A program made the translations under genes and the position numbers. Positions 25,474 through 34,542 of a stretch of 64,000 bases of DNA are shown one piece after another; the stretch's first letter is position 1, and each line of letters opens with the position of its first letter. Under the pieces are notes generated by a model. That model did no database searches. It had not been told where the DNA came from and saw only the letters and a program-made list of their open reading frames with translations. The stretch is from Bacillota bacterium (lineage in GTDB: Bacteria > Bacillota > Clostridia > Oscillospirales > Ruminococcaceae), in assembly GCA_029572815.1 (NCBI GenBank), contig JAKPUQ010000164.1:1-64000 (forward strand), written 5' to 3'.

Positions 25474-25947
25474 CTACATATACTCCTTTCTGTATTTCTC
25501 CTCCAGCAGCTTCCTGCCCCTTGACAGGCGCATTTTGACTGCCGAAACGCTTACTCCTGTTATATCAGCGATCTCGTCGATCTTATACTGCTCAACGTAA
25601 AAAAGCACCATTATTATCCTGTATTTGTCAGAGAGCTCCATAAGAGCCTCAAGTATGCCGCTGTCACTTTTCTCCACGGCGTAGGTATTGAGAAGCTCCT
25701 CGCTCTCGGTCTCATGTCGGGTACGGCATCTGAGCATATCACGGCATTTGTTAGTGGCAACAGTGATGAGCCATGCCTTTTCGTGCTCGCCGTCTGCGAA
25801 CTCGGGAGCCTTCGTGAAGTATTTTATGAAGGTCTCCTGCACAGCGTCCTCGGCGTCGGCAGTATTTTTCAGTATAAGCAGGCTTATCCTGTACAGCATA
25901 TCGCCGTATTTCTCGACCGCCTCGCGAGCGCAGCCGCATTTCTGCAT
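25474..25947 (-). CDS. ECF-type RNA polymerase sigma factor
   Basis: A 157-aa sigma-70 family protein with region 2 (about 10-75, containing DAEDAVQETFIKYF) and region 4 (about 100-152, HTH at IDEIADITGVSVSAVKMRLS). Length and layout are those of ECF sigma factors. AGGAG lies upstream of the ATG. It is paired with the membrane protein that follows after 1 nt. Targets are unknown. Confidence 0.92.
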   Translation of the reverse strand: MQKCGCAREAVEKYGDMLYRISLLILKNTADAEDAVQETFIKYFTKAPEFADGEHEKAWLITVATNKCRDMLRCRTRHETESEELLNTYAVEKSDSGILEALMELSDKYRIIMVLFYVEQYKIDEIADITGVSVSAVKMRLSRGRKLLEEKYRKEYM

Positions 25948-26019
25948 TGTTCATCAGCTCCTTTCACTATATACACGTTTGGGGAAATACAAAAAGTCAC
26001 ATAATATTATAGCATTTTT

Positions 26020-26060
26020 CTGAAAAAATGAAAAGACAGCCGATTTGCACCGACTGCCTT
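26020..26060 (-). terminator. Possible terminator upstream of the second ECF operon
   Basis: On the minus strand an 8-bp stem with two G-U pairs (CAGTCGGT/ATCGGCTG) is followed by TCTTTTCATTTTTTC. It would separate the xylanase transcript from the sigma operon. Confidence 0.55.
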
Positions 26061-26096
26061 TCAGGGGATATTAAAATTTGGAGAAATCTTAATTAG

Positions 26097-26124
26097 TGTG
26101 CCGACCACCGAAATGATCGGCACA
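26097..26124 (-). terminator. Hairpin after the xylanase/esterase gene
   Basis: TGTGCCGA/TCGGCACA stem 31 nt past the stop of the CE4 module. The T-run is poor, so it may work with the hairpin at 26020-26060 or stabilise the 3' end. Confidence 0.5.
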
Positions 26125-26154
26125 TTTGAAAACTCTGATAAGAATTATTACTTA

Positions 26155-26806
26155 TCAAACGCGCTTGTAAACTACGCCGCCCTGGAGGGTCTTGCCCTTT
26201 GCAGCTGCCATATCAGAGATGTTTACATTCTGATATCCGTTTGCAGCGAGCCAAGGAAGAACTTCTTCCATTGCTGCAGCTGTTGTAGCGTAATTCTCGT
26301 GGCAAAGAACGATAGCACCCTCGAGTGAACCATTATTTGCAGCGTTCTTGATTGTCTGAACGATCTGATCCTTAGAAGCGTTGTTCCAGTCCTGAGTATC
26401 GATGTCGCAAGAGATAAGCGGAACGTCCTTAAGGCCTGATCTTACATTTGCGCTGTCCTCAAGGTAAGGAAGTCTCATGAGGTGAGAAGGCTCTGTGCCG
26501 ATGATTCCCTTGAGCTTAGCATTACACTGTGACCACTCTGAGTAGCACTGATCTGCTGAGAGCTGTCCGATGTGAGGATGTGTCTGAGTGTGGTTAGCAA
26601 CTCCCATGCCCTTCTGATACTCATACTTGATCTGCTGCTCTGTCTTGATCCAGCTGCCTACATTGAAGAATGTAGCTGTCATGCCGTTCTCAGCAAGAGC
26701 ATTAATGATTCTGTATCCGGGATCAGATGTGCTTGTAGCTGATGCACCGTCATCGAATGAGATACCGCAGAGCTTCTTGCCAGCCTGTACGCCTGTACCC
26801 TGACCG
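26155..26806 (-). CDS. CE4 acetylxylan esterase module (3' frame of the xylanase gene)
   Basis: This frame continues the xylanase protein after a one-base frameshift near 26803-26808 and encodes a complete polysaccharide deacetylase (NodB/CE4) domain. Motifs in order: SFDDG (catalytic base and metal Asp), NHTQTH (metal His pair), RLPYLED, DIDTQDW and VLCHE. The first ATG in this frame is at 26682, but it would cut off the SFDDG motif, so it is not a separate gene. One added C near 26805 would restore a single protein of about 1350 aa. CE4 esterases remove acetyl groups from xylan, making the backbone accessible to the upstream xylanase modules. Confidence 0.85.
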
Positions 26807-29800
26807 GTGTTACTGTCTGCTGTTTAGCCTCGGGTACCTTACCCTGACCGCCAGTTGTTACAGAAGACTTTGTACCTTCCTTAGCAACGAGTACGTTGTC
26901 GATGTAGAAATCCATTGTATCACCGGAATCCTGAACTGTCTCAACGTAAAGGATCATTGAGCCTGAGTTGGAAGGAATGGTGAATGAAGTATTCTCGATC
27001 TTTGTCCAAACGCCCTTCTTGCAGTCTGCCTTAGCGATAGATGTGTATGAAGCACTGTCGCCTTCGCCCTGCTGGAGAGAGATCTGGATTGTAGCTGCCT
27101 CCTGAGCTACCTGAAGAGCAGCCAGGCTGATGCTGTAAGTATCGCCAACCTTGAATTCTGAACCAAGGTCGATAGCTGCGCCGTTCCACTCCTGTGATCT
27201 GCCTGATACTTCAAGAGCCTTACCGGATGAACCATAGTAAGCGTCAGATGTGGGAGCAGCTGTTGCACTTCTTCCGGACCAGTTGCCTGCGCCTGAATCG
27301 AAGTTATCGTTTATAGAACCATTTCCGCCTGAGCTTGAAGCAGGAGGATTGGTTACTGTTGTTGTATATACGGGCTGCTGAACAGGAGCCTGTGTAATGA
27401 TCTGTGTAGATGTCTTGAGCTTGCTTGAATAGCTCTCGGGAAGTGTAGAGATAAGTCCGAGGAGCTTCTTCTGGATTGTAAGAGCATCGTTTGTTGTGAT
27501 ACCCTCACCAGCCTCATAAACGTCACCGTTGAGTCTGCCCTGTGAGCTGAGCTTATACTTATCAGGGTTAGCGAGAGCCTGCATGATGAAGATAGCATCT
27601 GAAAGGTCTACGCCTGAATCCTGGTTAGCGTCGCCCCACTTAGTAACCTTCTTGTTGAGCTCTTCCTTCTCATCGATCGTGATGATGGAAGTTGTAGTTG
27701 TAACCTGTACAGGAGGTGCTGTTGTGGTTGTAACAACAGACTGACCGGGATCATCGCCCTTTGAACCCTCTGTCTTATCGAGGATGCTAATGATGTCATT
27801 GTAGAATGACTTAGGCTGATAGTTGCTGAACGGAAGCGGTGAACCACCGTTTTCAGTTCTTCTCCAGCTTCTCTCATCTGTTGTACCCCAGAGGGTTACG
27901 CATGAGATGTTCTTGGAGTGGTTAGCAAGTATCTGGAAGATCTCCTTATAGAGCTTTCCGTTGTTGCCTGTCTTGTTTGTGATATCGAGCTCAGTTACCT
28001 GAACGTCGAGACCAAGGCTCTCAAACTTCTTGAGTGCTGTCTCATAAGTATTAGCATCAGGATAGTTATCAGCAAGGTGTGACTGCATACCGATACCGTC
28101 GATATAATCGCCCTCTGCCATAACCTTCTTAGCCATGTTATAGAGATCGTTGGTCTTGTTTGTGATGTACTCGTTATAGTCATTCAGATAGAGCTTACAA
28201 TCTGAAGGAGCATACTGTCTTGCATACTTGAATGCGTTGATAACGAACTCAGAGTTGCCGTCACCGTAAACTCTGGTCCAGCCGGAGTTGCTTCCGGGTC
28301 TCATTCCGCCGCCATCGTTGAGGAAGAGCTCGTTACAAACGTCGTAAGAATGGAGCTTGAGGTTAGGATACTGACTCTTGATAGCGCCGAATGTATTCTT
28401 GATCATGCTCTCAAGACGCTTGTTCATTCTGTCCTTGGAAACGTCTCTGCCGTTCTCCTGGAACAGTGAGTTAGGAGTCTGGCTGTACCATACGAAGGTA
28501 TGGCCACGAACGCCGATGCCGTTCTTCTCAGCGAAGCTGAGGATAGGAGCAGCATTGCTCAGTGAGATCTGAACATCGTCGCCGTTAACGCCCTTAACTG
28601 TATCGCTGGGCTTCATCTCGTTCTCACAAGTAACTGAGTTGAAGTTCTTGAGAATGAAGCTCTGGCCTTGTGATGTATTGATCTCGCCTGCACTTACGGA
28701 AGTACCGAGTCTGAAGTGCTTACCAGCGTGATCCTTGAAGCCGTCGCCGCCCTTTGTATAGGTGTAGTTGAGGTTCTGGTGACCTGAACCGCCGCTAACA
28801 GTTGTTGAACCAGTAGAACCGGTGGAACCTGTTGAACCTGTAGAGCCTGTGGAACCAGTTGAACCGGTTGAACCTGTTGAGCCAACTGTACCCTGGCCTG
28901 TAACTACTGATGACTTTGTTCCTGACTTAGAGCCCTGAGCAACGTCAATATAGAAATCTGTGAGCTCGCCGGAATCCTGGGGAGTCTCAACATAAAGTGT
29001 CATTGTACCAGAATTTGAGGGGATCTTGAATGAGGTATTCTCAAGCTTTGTCCACTCGCCGCTCTTAACATCTTCTGTAGCGATAGCTGTGTATGAAGCG
29101 CCGTCGCCTTCGCCCTGCTGGAGTGAAAGCTGCATAGGAACTGTCTTACCGGACTTCTGGAGTACGCCTACGCTGAAGCTGTATGTCTCACCGGGAACGA
29201 ATGCTGCAGAATCGAGCTCGATAGCTGCGCCGTTCCACTCCTGTGATCTGTTTGTAACTGCGAGAGCCTTTGAACCGCTGTAGCTTACTTCGGAAGTTGA
29301 AGCAACCTTAGCGTCGCCTCTTCCTGTCCAGCTGTCTACGCCGCTCTCGAATGTGCTCTGGAAGTAATTTCCGTTAGCATCGGGCTGTACTGTAGGTGTT
29401 GCGGGGGTATCAGTGGAGCCTGTTGAGCCGCCGCCGCCACCGTTGCCGAATGTGATTGTGTTCTTGTTAACTGTAGCCTTACCGTTGCTCTCCCAACCTT
29501 CTACGTTGAAAGCAACTTCGTACATATTACCCATCTGGAGACCCTTGCTCTCCCAAGCCTCGAAGTGCTTGGAAACGCTGATAGTACCCTTTGTTCTACC
29601 GCTGCTGCGGACACTGAAGTACTGTGAGAAGGGCTTGTTACCCTCGATGGTATAAGAGTTACGGTTCTCCTTATAGATATAGTAGTTAGCTCCGTCGAGG
29701 CTTACTGTGCCTAAGGGGCTGCCTGCTCCGGGTGATCCGTTAGGAGGGCACCAGTTCTTCCAATCCTCAACGATGTAGTACTCTACGAGAGGATTCTGAG

Positions 29801-30200
29801 TCCAACCATAGATACAGATACGTGAGTTACCTGAAGAGCTTGCTGACCAGCTTACGTCGAAGTCACAAGTGATTCCGTTGTATGACTGGAACTTCTTTGT
29901 GCTTCCCATATCCTTACCGCGGCGAGCCAGGAAGTTTCCGTTAGGTCCTGCGCAGTTCCACTCTGTTGAGAATGTACCGTCGCCGTTGCCGAGTGTCATT
30001 GATGAAGGCTGACTTGTATCTGCAGCCCAGATCTCATAGCTGTAGCCGTCGGGGCCTACGCCCTTGTGCTGTCCTGCACCGTTCAGTCTGTAGGTCTCAC
30101 CGGCAGCATTTGTTGCCAGACCTGCAAAAGGTACAGATGAAACGCATACGATGCTGGCTACTAATCCGAGTGCAGCTCTTTTAACACCTCTGAATTTCAT
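26679..30200 (-). CDS. Cellulosomal xylanase GH11-CBM22-GH10-dockerin-CBM22 (frameshifted before CE4)
   Basis: An open frame of 1173 aa. Signal peptide about 1-33. GH11 xylanase 36-252 with nucleophile E140 (in PLVEYY) and acid/base E234 (VEGWESNG). CBM22 278-425. A GST-repeat linker 439-466. GH10 xylanase 475-810 with acid/base E624 (VCNELF) and nucleophile E737 (QVTELDI). A Thr linker, then a dockerin 854-920 (GDANQDSGVDLSDA and NGDVYEAGEGITTNDA), and a second CBM22 962-1106 closely similar to the first. The last 45 residues are out of frame; the real continuation is the CE4 module. Secreted and attached to a scaffoldin through the dockerin. The architecture recalls R. flavefaciens xylanase-esterases. 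Confidence 0.93.
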   Translation of the reverse strand: MKFRGVKRAALGLVASIVCVSSVPFAGLATNAAGETYRLNGAGQHKGVGPDGYSYEIWAADTSQPSSMTLGNGDGTFSTEWNCAGPNGNFLARRGKDMGSTKKFQSYNGITCDFDVSWSASSSGNSRICIYGWTQNPLVEYYIVEDWKNWCPPNGSPGAGSPLGTVSLDGANYYIYKENRNSYTIEGNKPFSQYFSVRSSGRTKGTISVSKHFEAWESKGLQMGNMYEVAFNVEGWESNGKATVNKNTITFGNGGGGGSTGSTDTPATPTVQPDANGNYFQSTFESGVDSWTGRGDAKVASTSEVSYSGSKALAVTNRSQEWNGAAIELDSAAFVPGETYSFSVGVLQKSGKTVPMQLSLQQGEGDGASYTAIATEDVKSGEWTKLENTSFKIPSNSGTMTLYVETPQDSGELTDFYIDVAQGSKSGTKSSVVTGQGTVGSTGSTGSTGSTGSTGSTGSTGSTGSTTVSGGSGHQNLNYTYTKGGDGFKDHAGKHFRLGTSVSAGEINTSQGQSFILKNFNSVTCENEMKPSDTVKGVNGDDVQISLSNAAPILSFAEKNGIGVRGHTFVWYSQTPNSLFQENGRDVSKDRMNKRLESMIKNTFGAIKSQYPNLKLHSYDVCNELFLNDGGGMRPGSNSGWTRVYGDGNSEFVINAFKYARQYAPSDCKLYLNDYNEYITNKTNDLYNMAKKVMAEGDYIDGIGMQSHLADNYPDANTYETALKKFESLGLDVQVTELDITNKTGNNGKLYKEIFQILANHSKNISCVTLWGTTDERSWRRTENGGSPLPFSNYQPKSFYNDIISILDKTEGSKGDDPGQSVVTTTTAPPVQVTTTTSIITIDEKEELNKKVTKWGDANQDSGVDLSDAIFIMQALANPDKYKLSSQGRLNGDVYEAGEGITTNDALTIQKKLLGLISTLPESYSSKLKTSTQIITQAPVQQPVYTTTVTNPPASSSGGNGSINDNFDSGAGNWSGRSATAAPTSDAYYGSSGKALEVSGRSQEWNGAAIDLGSEFKVGDTYSISLAALQVAQEAATIQISLQQGEGDSASYTSIAKADCKKGVWTKIENTSFTIPSNSGSMILYVETVQDSGDTMDFYIDNVLVAKEGTKSSVTTGGQGKVPEAKQQTVTPVRVQAYRLARSSAVSHSMTVHQLQAHLIPDTESLMLLLRTA
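28803..28886 (-). repeat. 9-bp coding repeat (Gly-Ser-Thr linker)
   Basis: About nine copies of a 9-nt unit encode the Gly-Ser-Thr linker between CBM22 and GH10. It is not a CRISPR: units are contiguous, in frame and without spacers. Confidence 0.85.
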
Positions 30201-30321
30201 GTTTAATCATTCCTCACTTTCATTTCGTGATATATGTTTTCTTCGTGACACTAAGAAAAAGCGCAAAAGCACAAGATCTGCTTTTGTGTCCCTCCTTTTC
30301 CTCAGCTTCTGTCTTAATTTT

Positions 30322-30350
30322 ATTACATTTCTGTGAACTATTCAAGTCAA
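30322..30350 (-). promoter_or_regulatory. Promoter of the xylanase gene
   Basis: Minus-strand TTGACT (30350-30345), a 17-nt spacer and TGTAAT (30327-30322), giving a leader of about 115 nt. Confidence 0.6.
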
Positions 30351-30778
30351 ATGTTGCTAACAATTTTTGGGCTTGCTCATTTTTTGCTCTTTTTGTACAT
30401 TTTAGCTCTCATTTGTTGCGTTTTTTTATACAATTCACGGTGATACGTTGATTTACCGTTATTTGTGCAGCACAAAATGATGGGTGAGCTTGCACTTTCG
30501 TGCAGTCCCGGACAGCCCGATTTTTGCGGTGAAAGTACGTTTTTACTATTATATATTATGAACTTGCTAAATGTTCAACTCAAATGAGCGGTCAAAACCG
30601 ACCTTTTGCTCATATATCCTGCAAATACAACTACAGGTATATTTTATTCTGTTGTTTTGCACAAAGCCTTACAAGATATAATGTAACTTTCTACAAAGTT
30701 TCTCTAAATCCTTTCTTTTTTTCACAAAAGTGGTATAATATTATTAAGTATATAACTCCATTTACAAGAGGGGATAAT
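30351..30778. other. Divergent control region, xylanase / GGDEF gene
   Basis: An AT-rich space with no gene. A -10-like TATAAT (30734-30739) lies 39 nt before the plus-strand start, without a clear -35 box, which suggests an activator-dependent promoter. Imperfect palindromes occur around 30430-30500. I see no terminator or RNA gene. Confidence 0.5.
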
Positions 30779-32689
30779 ATGGATTCCGAAAGAATTATCA
30801 ACATCGCTGTCGTGGTCTCAGGACTTGACGAAGAGTATCAGTACAACACAATACGCGGGATCAACAGTTTCGCACTGGAACACAACATCAATGTGTCTTA
30901 TTTTGCTGCCTTCGGGGGAATGGTGGGAAGCAGGACCTTCGATATCGGCGAAGTGAGCATCTACAACCTGATAGACTATACCCGTTTTGACGGTGCACTT
31001 CTTATGACCAATACCTTCGGCGATAAGGAGATACGGACCCGTATCCTTGAAAGGGTCCGTGACGCACATATCCCCACTGTCATTTTCGAGAGCCATGAAT
31101 TCCCCGAATTTTACGACATAAGCATCGACAACTTCTCCGTAATGAATAAACTGGTGGATCATATCATAAAGTTCCACGGAGCTAAGGTCATAAACTTCGT
31201 TTCGGGCCCTCTTGCAAACCCTGAGGGCAGGGCAAGATATGATGCCTTCAGGAGCGCCATGAAGGAGAATGGTATCCCCATAGATGAAAAGCGCATATAC
31301 TACGGCGACTTCAAGAGCTATGACGGCAAGCTGGCTGTCGATGAGTTCGCAGCCTCGGGAATGGAGCTTCCCGACGCCTTTATCTGCGCCAATGACGGCA
31401 TGGCTCTGACAGTATTGTCCTCACTGGAAAAGCTGGGCTACAAGGTCCCTGATGACGTTATGGTCACAGGCTTCGACAACACATTCAGCGCAAGGAATTG
31501 CAGTCCCGCCGTCACATCGGTAAAGCGCCCGCTGTTCAAGGCGGGATACAAGGCAGCAGAGGTGCTCCTCAACGTCATCCACGGCACTGAGCAGCCCCAT
31601 AGTATCTCTCTTGAGGCAACTCCTGTATTCAGCGAGAGCTGCGGCTGCCGAAACGCCGAGCACGACGACCTGATAGAATACAAAAAGGTCACCTACCGCA
31701 AGTCTGAGGTGACCAACAGCAATATACTCATGCTCAACTGCCTTACAGCAGGTCTGGCTGAGACCGAGACCGCATCTGAATGCTTCAATGTCATCGAAAA
31801 GCTCATCGGTGAGCTTGAGTGTGAGAAATTTCAGCTCTGTCTGAGCGAGGACTGGCAGGACGCATTCAATTCCGCCCCCATTGACTCAAAGCCCGATGCA
31901 TACAAGAGTTATATGACTGCTCCTCTTATCTGGGACAAGGGGCAGCGCAGGAGCGTGGGCTATTACCCCAGCAGCAATATGTTCCCCGAGGGCTTTGAGG
32001 ACAGAAGCTGTGTCAACTACTTCCTCCCCCTCCATTTCGGCGACCGCTGTCTGGGCTACTACATAATCACAAACGGAGATTTTCCCATATACAGTCTGCT
32101 ATGTCACACCCTGACCATGACACTGAGCAACTCTATCGAGAATATCCGCAAGCTCTTCCACCTCAACAAGGCTATGGACGAGCTTAACCGCCTGTATGTC
32201 ATCGACCCCCTCTGCAACATCTACAACCGCAACGGCTTCATCAATATCGCCGATGATATGTTCAGGGAGTGCGTGGCTAACAAGCAGGAAATGCTGCTCA
32301 GCTTCATAGATATGGACGGTCTGAAGTTCATCAACGACAACTACGGACATAATGAGGGCGATTTCGCTATACAGCGCCTTGCAAGCATCATCAGCAACTG
32401 CTGCGGAAGGGGCAGTATATGCGCAAGATTCGGCGGCGACGAGTTCGTTATCTTCAGCACCAACGCTTCACAGGGAGCTGTGGAGGCTCTGGAGCACAGG
32501 TTCAACACCGAGCTTGAGAATATCAACAAGCTTGTGAAGAAGCCCTATGTTATTTCTGCAAGTATCGGAAGCATAGTCACTACCGCCGGCGACAGCGATA
32601 CGCTTTACAGCGTCATCAAAATGGCTGACGAGAAGATGTATGAGATAAAGAAGCAGAAAAAGCGGGCAAGGAAATCCGAAAAAGTCTGA
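30779..32689 (+). CDS. Sugar-binding-like sensor plus GGDEF diguanylate cyclase
   Basis: A 636-aa cytoplasmic protein (no signal peptide). The start at 30779 follows GAGGGG and lies after the promoter -10 box, so upstream in-frame codons are excluded. Residues 8-280 form a LacI/GalR-type periplasmic-binding fold without the usual HTH (DDVMVTGFDNTFSARNCSPA is typical). Residues about 295-470 are a GAF-like middle region. Residues 485-630 are a GGDEF domain with an intact RFGGDEF motif (about 550-556), so it should make cyclic di-GMP. The layout suggests sugar sensing that controls c-di-GMP. It is divergent from the xylanase, but a link to it is inference. Confidence 0.88.
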   Translation: MDSERIINIAVVVSGLDEEYQYNTIRGINSFALEHNINVSYFAAFGGMVGSRTFDIGEVSIYNLIDYTRFDGALLMTNTFGDKEIRTRILERVRDAHIPTVIFESHEFPEFYDISIDNFSVMNKLVDHIIKFHGAKVINFVSGPLANPEGRARYDAFRSAMKENGIPIDEKRIYYGDFKSYDGKLAVDEFAASGMELPDAFICANDGMALTVLSSLEKLGYKVPDDVMVTGFDNTFSARNCSPAVTSVKRPLFKAGYKAAEVLLNVIHGTEQPHSISLEATPVFSESCGCRNAEHDDLIEYKKVTYRKSEVTNSNILMLNCLTAGLAETETASECFNVIEKLIGELECEKFQLCLSEDWQDAFNSAPIDSKPDAYKSYMTAPLIWDKGQRRSVGYYPSSNMFPEGFEDRSCVNYFLPLHFGDRCLGYYIITNGDFPIYSLLCHTLTMTLSNSIENIRKLFHLNKAMDELNRLYVIDPLCNIYNRNGFINIADDMFRECVANKQEMLLSFIDMDGLKFINDNYGHNEGDFAIQRLASIISNCCGRGSICARFGGDEFVIFSTNASQGAVEALEHRFNTELENINKLVKKPYVISASIGSIVTTAGDSDTLYSVIKMADEKMYEIKKQKKRARKSEKV

Positions 32690-32700
32690 ATAAACAATAA

Positions 32701-32742
32701 AGCCATAGTATTTCCGATACGGAAGTACTATGGCTATTTTTA
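32701..32742 (+). terminator. Terminator of the GGDEF gene
   Basis: AGCCATAGTATTTCCG and its near complement form a long stem (32701-32735) followed by ATTTTTATT. Confidence 0.85.
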
Positions 32743-32754
32743 TTGACAATGCCG

Positions 32755-32891
32755 ATTTGAGTTTAGAGTTGAAAGTTGTGGAGTCGCCTGCGGCGACAAT
32801 ATTTAAATATTGTGAGCGAAGCGAACACATTAACTCTCAACTATCAACTTTCAACTATCAACTTAGCGCATACGCGCTAAATTATGATTTA
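32755..32891. repeat. Intergenic element, family B copy 1
   Basis: The interior (GAGTTTAGAGTTGAAAGTTG, GTCGCCTGCGGCGAC, ATATTTAAATAT, GAGCGAAGCGAAC) is nearly identical to 45844-45983. The right tip is GCTAAATTATGATTT. Blocks are internally palindromic. No open frame. Confidence 0.85.
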
Positions 32892-32908
32892 TATTTAACT
32901 AAGAATTA

Positions 32909-33310
32909 TCAACTCTTACGGAAGCCTACACACTGGACAGCGGCAACAGGATTGCCCAGCTCGTCCCTTATGTCCACATTGTAGCAGCATATGGTCCTGC
33001 CGTCCTTGATGAGCTTTGCCTCGGCGACTATGCGCTCCGTCTTCGGAACTCCGATGAACGAAGCATCGCAGTTGAGCCCCACTACTCCTGCCTGCTGCCA
33101 GTTAGAGGCAACTGCAAAGGCAAAATCCGCAAGGGTGAAGTAAACTCCGCCCATGATACCGCCAACGGCGTTCCTGTGGTGTTCATTAAGGACAAGGCTG
33201 CACTTTGAATAGTGGTCCCCTAACTCGTCTATAACTGCTCCCGTTTCCGTAGCGAAGCGGTCGTCGCGGAAGGTCTCCCGTACTCTTTCAAGTGTTTCGT
33301 TATCGTTCAT
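32909..33310 (-). CDS. PaaI-family hotdog thioesterase
   Basis: A 133-aa hotdog-fold protein. The helix and loop HHRNAVGGIMGGVYFTLADFA matches the PaaI/YbgC thioesterase signature (HxxxxGGxxxxLAD). Such enzymes hydrolyse aryl- or acyl-CoA thioesters; the substrate here is unknown. The ATG follows CAGGAGG by 8 nt. It starts 5 nt after the acetyltransferase gene, so the two are one operon, and it ends next to a repeat element. Confidence 0.88.
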   Translation of the reverse strand: MNDNETLERVRETFRDDRFATETGAVIDELGDHYSKCSLVLNEHHRNAVGGIMGGVYFTLADFAFAVASNWQQAGVVGLNCDASFIGVPKTERIVAEAKLIKDGRTICCYNVDIRDELGNPVAAVQCVGFRKS

Positions 33311-33315
33311 TTTTA

Positions 33316-33879
33316 TTACCTCCTGTTTTCGTACTCCTCGCGCAGTATGGAGAAGTAGTGCCTGCCCACATACTCACCGTCCATGTAAAAATAGTCCCTG
33401 AGAGTGCCCTCGAATGTAAGTCCGCACTTCTCTATGACCTTTCTGGAAGGAGCGTTTATGGTCTTGCAGCATATCTGCACCTTATGCAGGTTAATTCTGT
33501 CAAAACCGAAGGCTATAACAGCCCTTGCTGCTTCGGTAGCATAGCCCCTTCGCCGGAACTGCAAGCCTATACAGTACTCTATCTCAGCGAAGTGGTTCTT
33601 GCTGTCAACGAGGAAATAGGCTATCTGTCCGATGCACTCTCCGCACTCTTTTTCGATGACCGCCCAGCGGTAATAGTCCTCACGGGCATAGCCGCCGATG
33701 TACTTGTCCAGAAGTCCCTTTACCTCCTCCTTGGTGGAGTAAACGGGCTCTGAATACAAAGACTGCACCTTTTCATCAGCGACCCAGTACTTCAGCATAG
33801 CAGCGTCGTCGGAATATTCAAATCGTCTGAGGATAAGCCTGTCGGTCTCTATTGTCTGTGTACCAGTATGTGTAAGCAT
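33316..33879 (-). CDS. GNAT acetyltransferase, RimJ/RimL type
   Basis: A 187-aa N-acetyltransferase starting at MLTHTGTQTI (AGGAGG 4 nt upstream; the longer frame from 33903 is rejected). It opens with ETDRLILRRF, has the acetyl-CoA loop RRRGYATEAARAVIAF and ends with a NAPSRKVIEKCGLTFEGTLRDYF motif, all typical of RimJ/RimL and ribosomal or small-molecule acetyltransferases. The substrate is unknown. It is upstream of, and nearly touching, the thioesterase gene. Confidence 0.92.
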   Translation of the reverse strand: MLTHTGTQTIETDRLILRRFEYSDDAAMLKYWVADEKVQSLYSEPVYSTKEEVKGLLDKYIGGYAREDYYRWAVIEKECGECIGQIAYFLVDSKNHFAEIEYCIGLQFRRRGYATEAARAVIAFGFDRINLHKVQICCKTINAPSRKVIEKCGLTFEGTLRDYFYMDGEYVGRHYFSILREEYENRR

Positions 33880-33912
33880 TTTGCCTCCTTTTGCCGTATT
33901 CAAAGCAAATTC

Positions 33913-34019
33913 TGATTTAAGTTTAAAGTTGAAAGTTGTTGAGTCGCCTTCAGCGACGTTATTTAAATAATGTGAGCGAATACATTAACTCTCAGCGCTC
34001 ACTACCGACGCTCAACTCT
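33913..34019. repeat. Intergenic element, family B copy 3 (degenerate)
   Basis: It shares GTTTAAAGTTGAAAGTTGT, GAGTCGCCT, CAGCGAC, ATTTAAATAATGTGAGCGAA and ACATTAACTCTCA with the copies at 32.8 and 45.9 kb but is diverged and shorter. It supplies the stop codon of the neighbouring broken lipoprotein gene. Confidence 0.7.
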
Positions 34020-34498
34020 CTGACCTGCCGCGTATCTTATCATTCAGTTTGTCCAGTTCGTCTGTGTTTTCAAGAACATATTGTTTATTGTTCTCTCTGT
34101 CCATAACGTATGTACTCAGATCGGTGCCGAAGCCGGTCTTTGTTCCGTCCTCCATGATAAAGCTATAGTCCTCGATACCGTCATTCACCAAAAACATATC
34201 GTCTTCATCCGTGATGACCTTTTTATTCTGACTGCTCTGAGCGCGTCGATATATGCGCTTATCATCTCCGAGTCCTTGGTCGAAAACTGCTCATAGCCGC
34301 TCTCGCCGCCCATACCGAACTTTATTTCAACAGGTGTCAGTTCGCCCTCGATCACACTGCTGAATGTTTCGTCCGATACTGCTTCTTCGATCTCGTATTT
34401 GTATTTTGTGATATTTTCGCCTTTTTATCATTACAGCCTGCAAGAAGAAGTGTGCAGCCAATTATGGGAACGAATAATAACTGAAACCTTTTTTTCAT
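34012..34498 (-). pseudogene. Lipoprotein gene broken by two frameshifts
   Basis: A good start (ATG at 34498 after AGGAGAAAAAAG) gives the lipoprotein signal MKKRFQLLFVPIIGCTLLLAGC. The frame then breaks near 34419-34424, after NDKK; one extra G continues it as ENITKYKYEIEEAV and on for about 55 residues. A second break near 34238-34246 can be repaired by one base to reach the last open frame (NKKVITDEDDM, open to 34012). The full protein would be about 162 aa. I recognise no family. The 3' end runs into a repeat element, so genuine decay is plausible, though the pattern fits sequencing indels too. Confidence 0.65.
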
Positions 34499-34542
34499 CT
34501 TTTTTCTCCTTACTTAAATGATCTGTTTTCACCCGCGATGTA

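Noticed and set aside
28803-28886. CRISPR-like short repeats
   Set aside because: They are contiguous 9-nt units encoding a Gly-Ser-Thr linker in frame; there are no spacers and no cas genes.
30584-30778. N-terminal 65-codon extension of the GGDEF protein
   Set aside because: It contains the -10 box and lacks an RBS; the start at 30779 has a strong RBS.
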